From NCBI GenBank assembly GCA_022824105.1, contig JAJEAZ010000309.1:1-35152 (forward strand): a stretch of DNA of 35,152 bases. Direction: 5' to 3'. Shown here one piece after another: positions 23,566-30,676 of this stretch. A model generated the notes under the pieces. That model did not search any database. It was given only the letters and a program-made list of their open reading frames with translations, and was not told the origin of the DNA. The position numbers and the translations under genes were made by a program. Source of the stretch: Alphaproteobacteria bacterium (GTDB lineage Bacteria; Pseudomonadota; Alphaproteobacteria; Bin95). Each line of letters starts with the position of its first letter. Position 1 is the stretch's first letter.

Positions 23566-24262
23566 CCCGCCCTCCCCATTACTTGCGTATACCGACAAAC
23601 GAGCGTTTTACGACACGATAGAGGCCGGCCCGGATTACCCAATGCCGATCGGGATGACCTTTGCGGTCGCCGTTTCTCGAGTCGCTCCGCAACGAGGCGA
23701 TCATCGGTCCTTCGGCCAAACGGTCACAACGTATGGGAAGCTGTGACGATCCTGGAATTACGTTCTCGCAAGTCCGGCAACATCTCGCCGGCTCCCGTCT
23801 GGGCCTTTCACGCGTTTCGCGACGCCGCCTGAAATTCGGACTATTGACATCATACCAGCTCTCGCCTGGAACGCAAAATTACAGGGCGTGTGATTCTGTG
23901 CCACGACCCGGCGACTCTTCCTCCGATCCCGCCTGCCAAACCGATCGGCTCATCAACTGGAGTGTATCTGTCATTGAGCGAATTGTAGGCGGTTCGGGCG
24001 GGTCGCCTTCCGGCAGGGTCCCTGATTTGGCAATCGCCTCTGCGATGCAAGCAGGAGGTGGGAGTCTGAATGCAGACCTCAATTTCGGCTCTGAGGAGCG
24101 TCGAAGTGCTGCCGGTGCCTGGCGGTCGTCGTCGCGACCGAATAAGATGGTAGGAAATAAGAGAAGAGTTTATCGCATCAAGCACCATAACATTTCACTA
24201 CACACCCGAAACCCCATGACAGATCGTGACGGATCATGACACCCGGACGGGCCAGCATCGCC
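23566..24262. other. Long non-coding gap right of the isolated Rieske gene
   Basis: About 700 bases with no supported gene. A 192-codon plus-strand frame from 23661 lacks any family feature. Two GTCACA/TGTGAC half-sites at 23723-23747 are 13 bases apart, about 160 bases upstream of the Rieske start. Near 24220-24240 three ATGAC/GTGAC words lie close together. Regulatory use is possible but unproved. Confidence 0.6.
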
Positions 24263-25561
24263 CTACACCCGCCGGTCGACGAAGCGGGGGGCCTTCATGA
24301 ATTTCTCGAAATCCTTGCCCAATTCGCCGTTGGGCAGCACCTCGGTCGCGACCGCCAGTTCGAAGGTCTGGCGGATCCTGAACCGCAGCGTATCCACGGC
24401 TTCCGTCGCGTCGGCGCCGCGCTTCAGCTCCAGGCGCAGCAGGACGTCCTCCAGGCCCGTGTCCGCGGTCGTCAGCACCACCTGGAAGTCGTTCACCTTC
24501 GGGTCGGCGAAGATGAAATCCTCGAAATCCGTGTGGTTGACGTTGATCCCGCGCACCTTGAAGAAGCCGGCGGTGCGGTGGGCGTGGCGGATCATCGGGA
24601 ACAGGTCGGCATAGCGGTGGCCGGTCGCGCCGCCGTCGTGCAGCGAGACGATGTCGCCGGAATTCCAGCGCAGGAAGGGCGTGGCGTGGCCGGTGACCAG
24701 CGGCGTGACCAGCAGCATGCCGGGCCGCTCGTCGTTGAGCGGCTCCAGCGTCCGTTCGTCCACCGTCTCGATGAAATACATGTCGGTCCAGATATGGATG
24801 CCGTCATGGGCGTGGCCTTCGCCGCCCATCAGCCCGGCCTCGGACATGCCGAACACGTCGTAGACCTCGGCGCCCCACTCGCGGCCCAGCTTCTCGCGCT
24901 TGGCGTCGGACAGGGTCTCGGCAGCGGTGATGATCCGGGTGATGCTGCTGTCGCGCAGGTCGATGCCTTCGGCGTCGGCGATGTTCGCCATATGCAGCGC
25001 GAAGCTCGGCATGCCGACCAGCACGGTGGGCCGGATATTCTCTATCAGTTCGAGCTGCACCCGTGTCGGCATGGCGTTGCCGGCGCCGGCCCAGAGCACA
25101 CCGACCCCCGCGCCGTGCGCGCCGCGCGCCCAGACCTGCCCGGCCGGATGCACGCCGATGGGAAAACAGATATGCGCCAGTTCGCCCGGCGGCGTCTCCG
25201 TCACGCCCCAGGCCCGGCGCCACGACAGCATGCCGTAGTCGACATCGGCGAAGGTGCGCGGATAGAAGACCGGCTTGCCGGTCGAGCCGCCGGAGCGCCA
25301 GTATTCGGCGATGTCGGTGTTGTCGACGATGCAGAGCCGGTCCATGAACTCCCGGTGGGACCACCGGCGCAGGATGTCCTTGTCGAGAATCGGGATCTTC
25401 GCCCACTCCTCCGGATCGTCGAGCCGGTCCGGATCGATGCCGTCCAGCTTGCCGGCGTACCATCCGGCCCGCTGCGCCCGCTCGAAGGCCGCGCGCTTGC
25501 GCCGGCTCTGGATCGCCCGGATCTCGTCGCGCGACGCCGGCAACTGAAATGGGTCGGACAT
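24263..25561 (-). CDS. Phenylacetate-CoA-ligase-like AMP-binding enzyme
   Basis: The 432-residue protein resembles PaaK in length and layout. The ATP-binding loop is R-S-G-G-S-T-G-K (89-96). Y-D-V-F-G-M-S-E-A-G supplies the adenylate-binding motif, and G-D-I-V is the conserved aspartate region. The small C-terminal domain opens with F-F-K-V-R-G-I-N-V-N-H-T-D-F-E-D and ends with a G-K catalytic lysine (E-L-G-K-D). It would activate an aromatic or other carboxylic acid to its CoA thioester. It is divergent from the Fe-S protein operon and may supply that operon's substrate, but that link is only inference from position. Many PaaK-like proteins have other acids as substrate. Confidence 0.9.
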   Translation of the reverse strand: MSDPFQLPASRDEIRAIQSRRKRAAFERAQRAGWYAGKLDGIDPDRLDDPEEWAKIPILDKDILRRWSHREFMDRLCIVDNTDIAEYWRSGGSTGKPVFYPRTFADVDYGMLSWRRAWGVTETPPGELAHICFPIGVHPAGQVWARGAHGAGVGVLWAGAGNAMPTRVQLELIENIRPTVLVGMPSFALHMANIADAEGIDLRDSSITRIITAAETLSDAKREKLGREWGAEVYDVFGMSEAGLMGGEGHAHDGIHIWTDMYFIETVDERTLEPLNDERPGMLLVTPLVTGHATPFLRWNSGDIVSLHDGGATGHRYADLFPMIRHAHRTAGFFKVRGINVNHTDFEDFIFADPKVNDFQVVLTTADTGLEDVLLRLELKRGADATEAVDTLRFRIRQTFELAVATEVLPNGELGKDFEKFMKAPRFVDRRV

Positions 25562-25724
25562 TCCTGCGCCGTCCCCCCGCCATCGGATCGGGCCGCGGCT
25601 CCCGCTGCCTCCATCCCGATCGTTCCCGTTCGCCGACAGTCTGGCGCAACCGGCGCAGCAGGTCTATCGGCCTTTGCCGGTTCCGGCCCGGTTTCGGCTT
25701 AATCCGGACCGGCCGGCGACCGTG

Positions 25725-25752
25725 TTGACCGGGAACGGCAATTCTCTAACGT
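25725..25752 (+). promoter_or_regulatory. Possible promoter for the Fe-S protein operon
   Basis: TTGACC (25725-25730) and TAACGT (25747-25752) are spaced by 16 bases and lie 45 bases before the first gene. They occupy the divergent gap with the CoA-ligase gene. Reasonable match only. Confidence 0.4.
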
Positions 25753-25796
25753 GTAGGGCATCCGCGAAACGGCGACGGCGCAGTCCGTGAAAATCC

Positions 25797-26708
25797 ATGT
25801 CCACCAGTAGTGCGACCCGTCCGGAGGAGCGCGAGACCGCGCCGCGGCTGCCGGAGCGGACCCGGCGGACCGCCGACATCAAGGCGCTCGCGCTCAAGGC
25901 CGGCGGCGACGTCGTCGGGATCGCGCCGGTCGAGCGCTGGGACGAATACGTCCCCGAAGGCTACCGGCCCTACGATATCCTGCCCGGCGCCAGATCGGTC
26001 ATCGTCGTCGGCGTGCGCGGGCCGAGCGCCGGGGCATGGCAATCGCCCGATCACCGGATCATGGAGGTCAACGGCTACGATTTCGCCAACGACCGCGCCA
26101 TCCATCTCGTCGCCGACCATATCGAGCGCAAGCTGGGCTACTACGCGATGCAGGGCCCGGCCCTGCCGACCGCCGGCTACCAGCCGCGCATGTCGATGAT
26201 GCTGGCCGCCGTGCTGGCCGGCTGCGGCACCCGCTCTTTCGCCGCCAACATCATCCTCAATCCGCAATACGGGCTGCTCTACTACTCGGCCTGCCTGACG
26301 ACGCTGGAACTCGACTACGACGACATGCTCGAACAGGGCGTTTGCCCGGCGCCCATGTGCGTGCAGACCTACCGCCATATCGGCAAGACGCCCTGCATGG
26401 CGGCCTGCCCGGCCGACGACGGCGGCTGCCTCGACGGTTCGATCGACGCGGACGGCAACATGGAGCATGTCTATTACGACCGGGAACGTTGCGTTTCGCG
26501 CTCGATGAATTTCGGCATTTCCAGCTTCCAGAAAGCGCTCGACCAGATCGTCGAGGAGGAGGACGGGGACAAGCGGCGGATGATGATCCACTCGGATTTC
26601 TTCGCCCGGTCGTGCAGCGCGGTCAGCTTCTACAAGGAAAGCGTCGCGCAGTGCTTCGAATGCATGCGCGTATGCCCGATCGGGCGCAAGGAACGCAAGC
26701 TGAAGTAG
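25797..26708 (+). CDS. QueG/reductive-dehalogenase-like double [4Fe-4S] protein, paralog A
   Basis: The 303-residue protein follows the corrinoid reductase fold shared by epoxyqueuosine reductase and reductive dehalogenases. It has an N-terminal A-L-K-A-G-G-D-V-V-G-I-A, then L-P-G-A-R-S-V-I-V-V-G. Next come the helix D-H-I-E-R-K-L-G-Y, A-A-V-L-A-G-C-G-T and N-P-x-Y-G-L-L-Y-Y. The C-terminal Fe-S domain has C183-x4-C188-x11-C200-x3-C204-P-x6-C211, C232, and C286-x2-C289-x3-C293-P. Corrinoid and two clusters are expected but not proven. It lacks a Tat signal and the longer N-terminus of respiratory dehalogenases, so it is cytoplasmic. The ribosome binding site is weak. The paralog follows after 4 bases. 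Reduction of a ring, halogen or ether bond is possible. Confidence 0.8.
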   Translation: MSTSSATRPEERETAPRLPERTRRTADIKALALKAGGDVVGIAPVERWDEYVPEGYRPYDILPGARSVIVVGVRGPSAGAWQSPDHRIMEVNGYDFANDRAIHLVADHIERKLGYYAMQGPALPTAGYQPRMSMMLAAVLAGCGTRSFAANIILNPQYGLLYYSACLTTLELDYDDMLEQGVCPAPMCVQTYRHIGKTPCMAACPADDGGCLDGSIDADGNMEHVYYDRERCVSRSMNFGISSFQKALDQIVEEEDGDKRRMMIHSDFFARSCSAVSFYKESVAQCFECMRVCPIGRKERKLK

Positions 26709-26712
26709 CGCG

Positions 26713-27609
26713 ATGGCAGACGAGAAGACCGCGGCGGGCGCAGCCGGCAACATCCCCGCCGGCGCGGCCGGCAACATTAAAGAAGACCTGCGCGCCTTCG
26801 CTCTGAAGAGCGGCGCGACGGTGATGGGTGTGGCCGACGCCGGGGCCTTCACCGCCGCGCCGGAGGGCAAGCGGCCGGTCGACTATCTGCCCGGCGCCAA
26901 GTCCGTCGTCGTGATGGGCGGCGCCCAGCCCCGGGCGGCCGACTGGCGGAGCCCGAAATACGAGCATATGGAAGTCAGTTCGACCACCGACCGCATCTCC
27001 GCTCTCGGCAACCGGGTCGCGACCCATATCGAGCGCACCTACGGCTACTACGCCCTCAACGTGCCGCAGGCGCTCGACAAGGGGCGGCAGCCCTTCCTCA
27101 GCATGTCGCTGGCCGCCGAACTGGCGGGCTGCGGCTCGGCCAGCCTGGCCGGCCCGGTGCTGCATCCGGAATACGGCTTCATGTATTATTCCGCGGTCAT
27201 CACCACCCTGCCGCTCGCCCCGGACCCGCAGCCGGAGACGCCCGCTTGCCCGGCGCCACAATGCGTGGAGATGTACGGTGAGATCGGCAAGACGCCGTGC
27301 ATGGCGGTCTGCCCGATCGAGGAGGACGGCTGCATCGGCGGCACGCTCGAGGACGGCCGCATCGCCAGCCGGCGGTTCGACGCGGCGCGCTGCACCACCC
27401 GGGTGCAGACCTACTGGGTGCCCGGCTTCCAGAAGGCGATGGAGAAGCTGTTCGAGGAAGACGACCGGGACCGCCGCCGCATGATCCTCAACTCGAACCT
27501 GATGACCCGCACGCTGTGGTCGATGACCTACGCCAACATCAGCCAGGGCCAGTGTTTCGAATGTATGCGCGTCTGCCCCGTGGGCGCCGACAAGCGCCAG
27601 CTGAGATAG
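26713..27609 (+). CDS. QueG/reductive-dehalogenase-like double [4Fe-4S] protein, paralog B
   Basis: The 298-residue protein is a clear paralog of the one encoded just upstream, with the same segments: L-P-G-A-K-S-V-V-V-M-G, T-H-I-E-R-T-Y-G-Y-Y, A-A-E-L-A-G-C-G and H-P-E-Y-G-F-M-Y-Y. Its cysteines have the same spacing: C179-x4-C184-x11-C196-x3-C200-P-x6-C207, C227, C281-x2-C284-x3-C288-P. Both carry I-G-K-T-P-C-M-A. It lacks the extra cysteine of paralog A (C273). A duplicated A-A-G-N-I near the start comes from a 24-bp repeat (about 26740-26780). Equal dosage and retained ligands suggest a heterodimer or two consecutive reductions. Confidence 0.8.
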   Translation: MADEKTAAGAAGNIPAGAAGNIKEDLRAFALKSGATVMGVADAGAFTAAPEGKRPVDYLPGAKSVVVMGGAQPRAADWRSPKYEHMEVSSTTDRISALGNRVATHIERTYGYYALNVPQALDKGRQPFLSMSLAAELAGCGSASLAGPVLHPEYGFMYYSAVITTLPLAPDPQPETPACPAPQCVEMYGEIGKTPCMAVCPIEEDGCIGGTLEDGRIASRRFDAARCTTRVQTYWVPGFQKAMEKLFEEDDRDRRRMILNSNLMTRTLWSMTYANISQGQCFECMRVCPVGADKRQLR

Positions 27610-27618
27610 GAGCCGGCC

Positions 27619-27951
27619 ATGCCCTTCTTTTTCGTCGATCCCGAGGTCTACCGGAAATACCGCGACAGGGTGGTGGAAATGGCCCAGTCGATCCAGGTCA
27701 ACTATCCGGAGCACATGCCGGCGGAAAAGCGCCGGCCCGGCTTCTCCGATGAGGAGATCGCCGAAAAGCTCGGCCTCGACGCCCGCACGGTCTCGGAGAT
27801 CCGCTGCGTCGCCGAGCGCGAGATGTATGACGTCGACGAGTGGGAAAAGGCCGTCGAGTTCAAGGACCGCCAGTGCCGCGGCTACGCCGACCGGGGGCTG
27901 AGCTTCACGACCAAGAAATATTTCGAAGAGAAGAAGGCGGAGAAGGGCTAG
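27619..27951 (+). CDS. Small HTH-like protein of the Fe-S operon, unknown function
   Basis: I do not recognise this 110-residue protein. It starts 9 bases after paralog B, with AGGAG upstream. The middle (residues 43-66, F-S-D-E-E-I-A-E-K-L-G-L-D-A-R-T-V-S-E-I-R) looks like a helix-turn-helix. The rest is highly charged, with an aromatic-rich first third (F-F-F-V-D-P-E-V-Y-R-K-Y) and a C-terminus rich in K and E. Two cysteines (C-V-A-E-R and R-Q-C-R-G) are not arranged as a cluster site. Tight linkage suggests a dedicated partner: a regulator, a chaperone or a small subunit of the Fe-S pair. Confidence 0.75.
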   Translation: MPFFFVDPEVYRKYRDRVVEMAQSIQVNYPEHMPAEKRRPGFSDEEIAEKLGLDARTVSEIRCVAEREMYDVDEWEKAVEFKDRQCRGYADRGLSFTTKKYFEEKKAEKG

Positions 27952-27968
27952 CGCGCCGAACGGGACTG

Positions 27969-28391
27969 TTACCCGGCCAGCTTCTCCGCCACCGAGTCCA
28001 ACCCGGACTGGTAGAGCCCTTCGATCGAGCCGGCGACCTCGGCTTCGTCGGCGCCGGACACGCCGAAACTGCCCGACCAGCGCATGGTCGCCGTGCCGTC
28101 CGGATTCGCGCTCACCGCGACGGTCGAGACATAGTCCACCAGCGGCATCGGGCCGGCGTCGGTCATCGAATAGGTCAGCGTCCGCGCCGCATCGTCATGG
28201 GCTTCGAGCCGCTCGACAACGACGGCGCCGTCGGCCAGCGTGAGCGTGCGCAACGCCCCGACCCCCTCCCGGTCGGTCTCGCAGCCGACGACCGGCGGCA
28301 GCCATTCGTCGAGCGTGCCGAAACCGCGCACCACGGCCCAGACTTCGTCCGCCGACGCCTCGAACGCCGCCTCTTTCGTCACTGTCGGCAT
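27969..28391 (-). CDS. SRPBCC-family (START-like) protein
   Basis: The 140-residue protein is a single START-like domain. It opens E-A-A-F-E-A-S-A-D-E-V-W-A-V-V-R-G-F-G, followed by W-L-P-P-V-V-G-C-E. It ends with the long helix G-S-I-E-G-L-Y-Q-S-G-L-D-S-V. This is the polyketide cyclase/dehydrase type (MxaD-like) that binds a hydrophobic ligand. A GGAGGAGAGG site precedes the ATG at 28391. It converges on the Fe-S operon and is divergent from the GST gene, with 81 bases between their starts. The ligand is unknown. Confidence 0.88.
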   Translation of the reverse strand: MPTVTKEAAFEASADEVWAVVRGFGTLDEWLPPVVGCETDREGVGALRTLTLADGAVVVERLEAHDDAARTLTYSMTDAGPMPLVDYVSTVAVSANPDGTATMRWSGSFGVSGADEAEVAGSIEGLYQSGLDSVAEKLAG

Positions 28392-28472
28392 GTTTCCTCT
28401 CCTCCCGGGATCGCCTCGCGGTATTGTGGCCCGCCGCGCCGGGTTTGCAAGCGCGCCGGAGGGAAAGAGCCC

Positions 28473-29177
28473 ATGATCGACGCCTGGTACTGGCCGACGC
28501 CGAACGGCTGGAAAATCTCCATCGCCCTGGAGGAGATGGGGCTCGATTACCGGATCGTCCCGGTCAACATCTACAAGGGCGATCAGTTCGAGCCGGACTT
28601 CCTCGCCATCAGCCCGAACAACAGGATGCCGGCGATCGTCGACCGCGATCCGCCGGACGGCGGCCCGCCGCTGCCGGTGTTCGAGTCCGGCGCCATCCTG
28701 ATCTACCTCGCCGAGAAGACCGGCTGCTTCCTGCCGGCGGACCTGCGCGGGCGCAAGACCGTGCTCGAATGGCTGTCGTGGCAACTCGGCGGCGTCGGCC
28801 CGATGTTCGGCCAGGCCGGCCATTTCTCGCTCTATGCGCCGGAGCCGATTCCCTACGCCATCGAGCGCTACCGCGCCGAAATGCTGCGGCTCTACGGCGT
28901 GCTCGACCGCCGCCTCGACGGCCGCGAGTATATCGCCGGCGACTATTCCATCGCCGACATGGCGTGCTGGCCCTGGATCATCACCTACAAGGGGCAGAAG
29001 GTCGATCTGGAGATGTTCCCGAACGTCCGGCGCTGGTACAAGGCGCTGCAGCAGCGGCCCGCCTTGCGCCGCGGCTACGACGCCGGCAAGGAGCTGGGCA
29101 AGCTGATGCTGGAGTGGGACGAGGAAACCAAGAAGAACCTGCTGCCCGGTTACAAGCCGGAAGGAACGGCCGCCTAG
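28473..29177 (+). CDS. Glutathione S-transferase (Ure2p/YfcG-like)
   Basis: The 234-residue protein has an N-terminal thioredoxin fold (Y-W-P-T-P-N-G-W-K-I-S-I-A-L-E-E, with N-R-M-P-A-I-V-D and F-E-S-G-A-I-L-I-Y-L-A-E-K). A helical C-terminal domain includes the N-capping D-Y-S-I-A-D-M-A-C-W-P-W. T-P-N near residue 9-11 is the catalytic region of nu/Ure2p-like GSTs, which favour disulfide or peroxide chemistry. GGAGGG precedes the ATG. It lies 29 bases before the VOC gene and is probably co-transcribed with it. A detoxifying role for products of the neighbouring pathway is inference. Confidence 0.92.
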   Translation: MIDAWYWPTPNGWKISIALEEMGLDYRIVPVNIYKGDQFEPDFLAISPNNRMPAIVDRDPPDGGPPLPVFESGAILIYLAEKTGCFLPADLRGRKTVLEWLSWQLGGVGPMFGQAGHFSLYAPEPIPYAIERYRAEMLRLYGVLDRRLDGREYIAGDYSIADMACWPWIITYKGQKVDLEMFPNVRRWYKALQQRPALRRGYDAGKELGKLMLEWDEETKKNLLPGYKPEGTAA

Positions 29178-29206
29178 CGCCTGCCGGGTATCGCGCGGAG
29201 AAACGG

Positions 29207-29674
29207 ATGATCGAGATCAACGGCGCCGCCCACATCATTCTGACAGTGAGCCAGTGGGAAGAGGCGCGGGAATTCTATTCGGAACTGCTGCCCTTCCTCG
29301 GCCTGAAGAAGGTCTATGACGGCAACAACTTCCTTTACCATGTCGGCGGCCGGACGGCGCTCGGCATCCAGCGCTGCGCCGGAGAATATGCCGGCGAGCG
29401 CTTCGCCCAGAACCGGGTCGGCCTGCATCATTTCTGCTTCCGGGCGCGCAGCCGGGAGGATGTCGACGCCGCCGCCGAAAAAGTCCGCAGCATCGGCGGC
29501 GTCATCGACCGCGGCCCGCTGGAAGGCGACTTCGCGCCGGGCTACTACTATTTCGTCTTCGAGGACCCGGACGGCATCCGGCTGGAGATCAACTATATTC
29601 CGGGCAAGGGCCTGCTAGTCGGCGACACGCCGCTCAGCCCGAGCGACGATCCGGACTGGGACCAGAACCCGTAG
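29207..29674 (+). CDS. VOC-family (glyoxalase/bleomycin-resistance fold) protein
   Basis: The 155-residue protein has two VOC modules: I-N-G-A-A-H-I-I-L-T-V then E-F-Y-S-E-L-L-P-F-L-G-L, and G-L-H-H-F-C-F-R-A then F-E-D-P-D-G-I-R-L-E-I-N-Y. Candidate metal ligands are the histidine of A-A-H, the histidines of L-H-H and the glutamate of L-E-I. The start at 29207 has CGGAG just upstream and gives the family's normal N-terminus. Probably in one transcript with the GST gene. GST plus VOC pairs are often seen in detoxification loci; the reaction here is unknown. Confidence 0.9.
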   Translation: MIEINGAAHIILTVSQWEEAREFYSELLPFLGLKKVYDGNNFLYHVGGRTALGIQRCAGEYAGERFAQNRVGLHHFCFRARSREDVDAAAEKVRSIGGVIDRGPLEGDFAPGYYYFVFEDPDGIRLEINYIPGKGLLVGDTPLSPSDDPDWDQNP

Positions 29675-29701
29675 CGCCGCGCCGGGCGGTTCCGGCGCGG
29701 G

Positions 29702-30574
29702 TCACGCCGCGGCGTAGATCGATTCCCGGTACGAGGCGTCGCCGAGGCCGCCGTCGGGAAAGATTCCGCGCTCGGCGACCCAGCGTCGCGAGCGTTCGAA
29801 AATCTCCTCGGTGTAGGGCTCGAAGACCAGCCGTTCGCCGGGGCCGAAGCGGCGCACGTCCATCTCGTCGTGGAATCGCTCCGGAAATTCCCGCCTGTAG
29901 TGGTGGCGGTACAGTTCGAGCCTGAGGTCGATTTCGACCTGGGCGCGGCGCAGGGCCTCGAAATACTTCTCGACGTCGCCGGGCTCCGGATCGCCGGTGA
30001 TCATCGACGCCATCATGAAGCTGGTGTCGACGATCTTGCGGAAACCGAGTTGTTCGGCGAAGTAGAAGGGCCCGCTGAACAGGCTGGCCGCCGGAACCGC
30101 GCCGTCGACCAGCAATTCGAGCCGGCGGAACAGCAGCCCGTCGGCGAAGGAAAGCCGGATGTCCTCGGGCGCCATGAATTCTTCGAGCGTCTGGATGGTC
30201 GAATAGTGGCTGCCCGACTGGTAGCCGACCGATACCGGCACGCCGGCCAGGTCTTCGGGCCGGCGGATGGCGGAGTCCGCCGGGACGAAAATCCCGCAGG
30301 GCGAAACCGAGTAGCAGCCGGCATAGAGCTTGCCGTGGCCGGACGCCGCGGCGGCGTTGACCGTCCAGTGGCAGGCGGCGCTGACATCGCAGGTCCGCCC
30401 CTCCTCGAAGGTCTGGTAGGCGCCGACCTTGTCGCCCAGGTCGTGATAGCTGCCGTCGCGCGAGCCGAGTTGCTCGCGGAACGCGTAGTCGAGCCCGACG
30501 TCGGAAAAGTACCCCTTCTCCTCCGCCACCCATTCGTGCAGCCGCATATGCGGCGAAACGACAAATCGCGCCAT
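29702..30574 (-). CDS. NMT1/THI5-like substrate-binding-fold protein without signal peptide
   Basis: The 290-residue protein has the periplasmic-binding-protein type 2 pattern of the NMT1/THI5/SsuA superfamily. M-R-L-H-E-W-V-A-E-E-K-G-Y-F-S-D-V-G-L-D-Y lies near the start, then E-G-R-T-C-D-V-S, and R-R-P-E-D-L-A-G-V-P-V-S-V-G. It begins directly with the first strand, without a signal peptide or lipobox. No permease or ATPase gene is adjacent. It may therefore be a cytoplasmic enzyme or sensor; Thi5 and 4,5-dihydroxyphthalate decarboxylase are precedents for enzymes on this fold. It stands alone, convergent with the VOC gene. The ribosome binding site is modest (GGGAG). Confidence 0.75.
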   Translation of the reverse strand: MARFVVSPHMRLHEWVAEEKGYFSDVGLDYAFREQLGSRDGSYHDLGDKVGAYQTFEEGRTCDVSAACHWTVNAAAASGHGKLYAGCYSVSPCGIFVPADSAIRRPEDLAGVPVSVGYQSGSHYSTIQTLEEFMAPEDIRLSFADGLLFRRLELLVDGAVPAASLFSGPFYFAEQLGFRKIVDTSFMMASMITGDPEPGDVEKYFEALRRAQVEIDLRLELYRHHYRREFPERFHDEMDVRRFGPGERLVFEPYTEEIFERSRRWVAERGIFPDGGLGDASYRESIYAAA

Positions 30575-30676
30575 GTCTTCGCTCCCGTCCGATCCTGCGC
30601 GGATGATGGCACGGATTGCCGGTCGGGACCACAGCCACCGCGAGCCCGCCGGTTGTGGGGTTGGTTATGGGGCCGG

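Noticed and set aside
23723-23747. GTCACA/TGTGAC inverted repeat as a listed CRP site
   Set aside because: The half-sites are in the opposite order to the standard TGTGA-N6-TCACA and the spacer is 13 bases, so it is mentioned only as a possibility.
23661-24239. 192-codon plus-strand frame right of the isolated Rieske gene
   Set aside because: No start signal, no recognisable motif and serine/arginine-rich composition of random sequence.
25797-27609. Respiratory reductive dehalogenases
   Set aside because: There is no Tat signal peptide, no RdhB-like membrane anchor, and the proteins are shorter than RdhA. Only the shared fold and cluster motifs are claimed.
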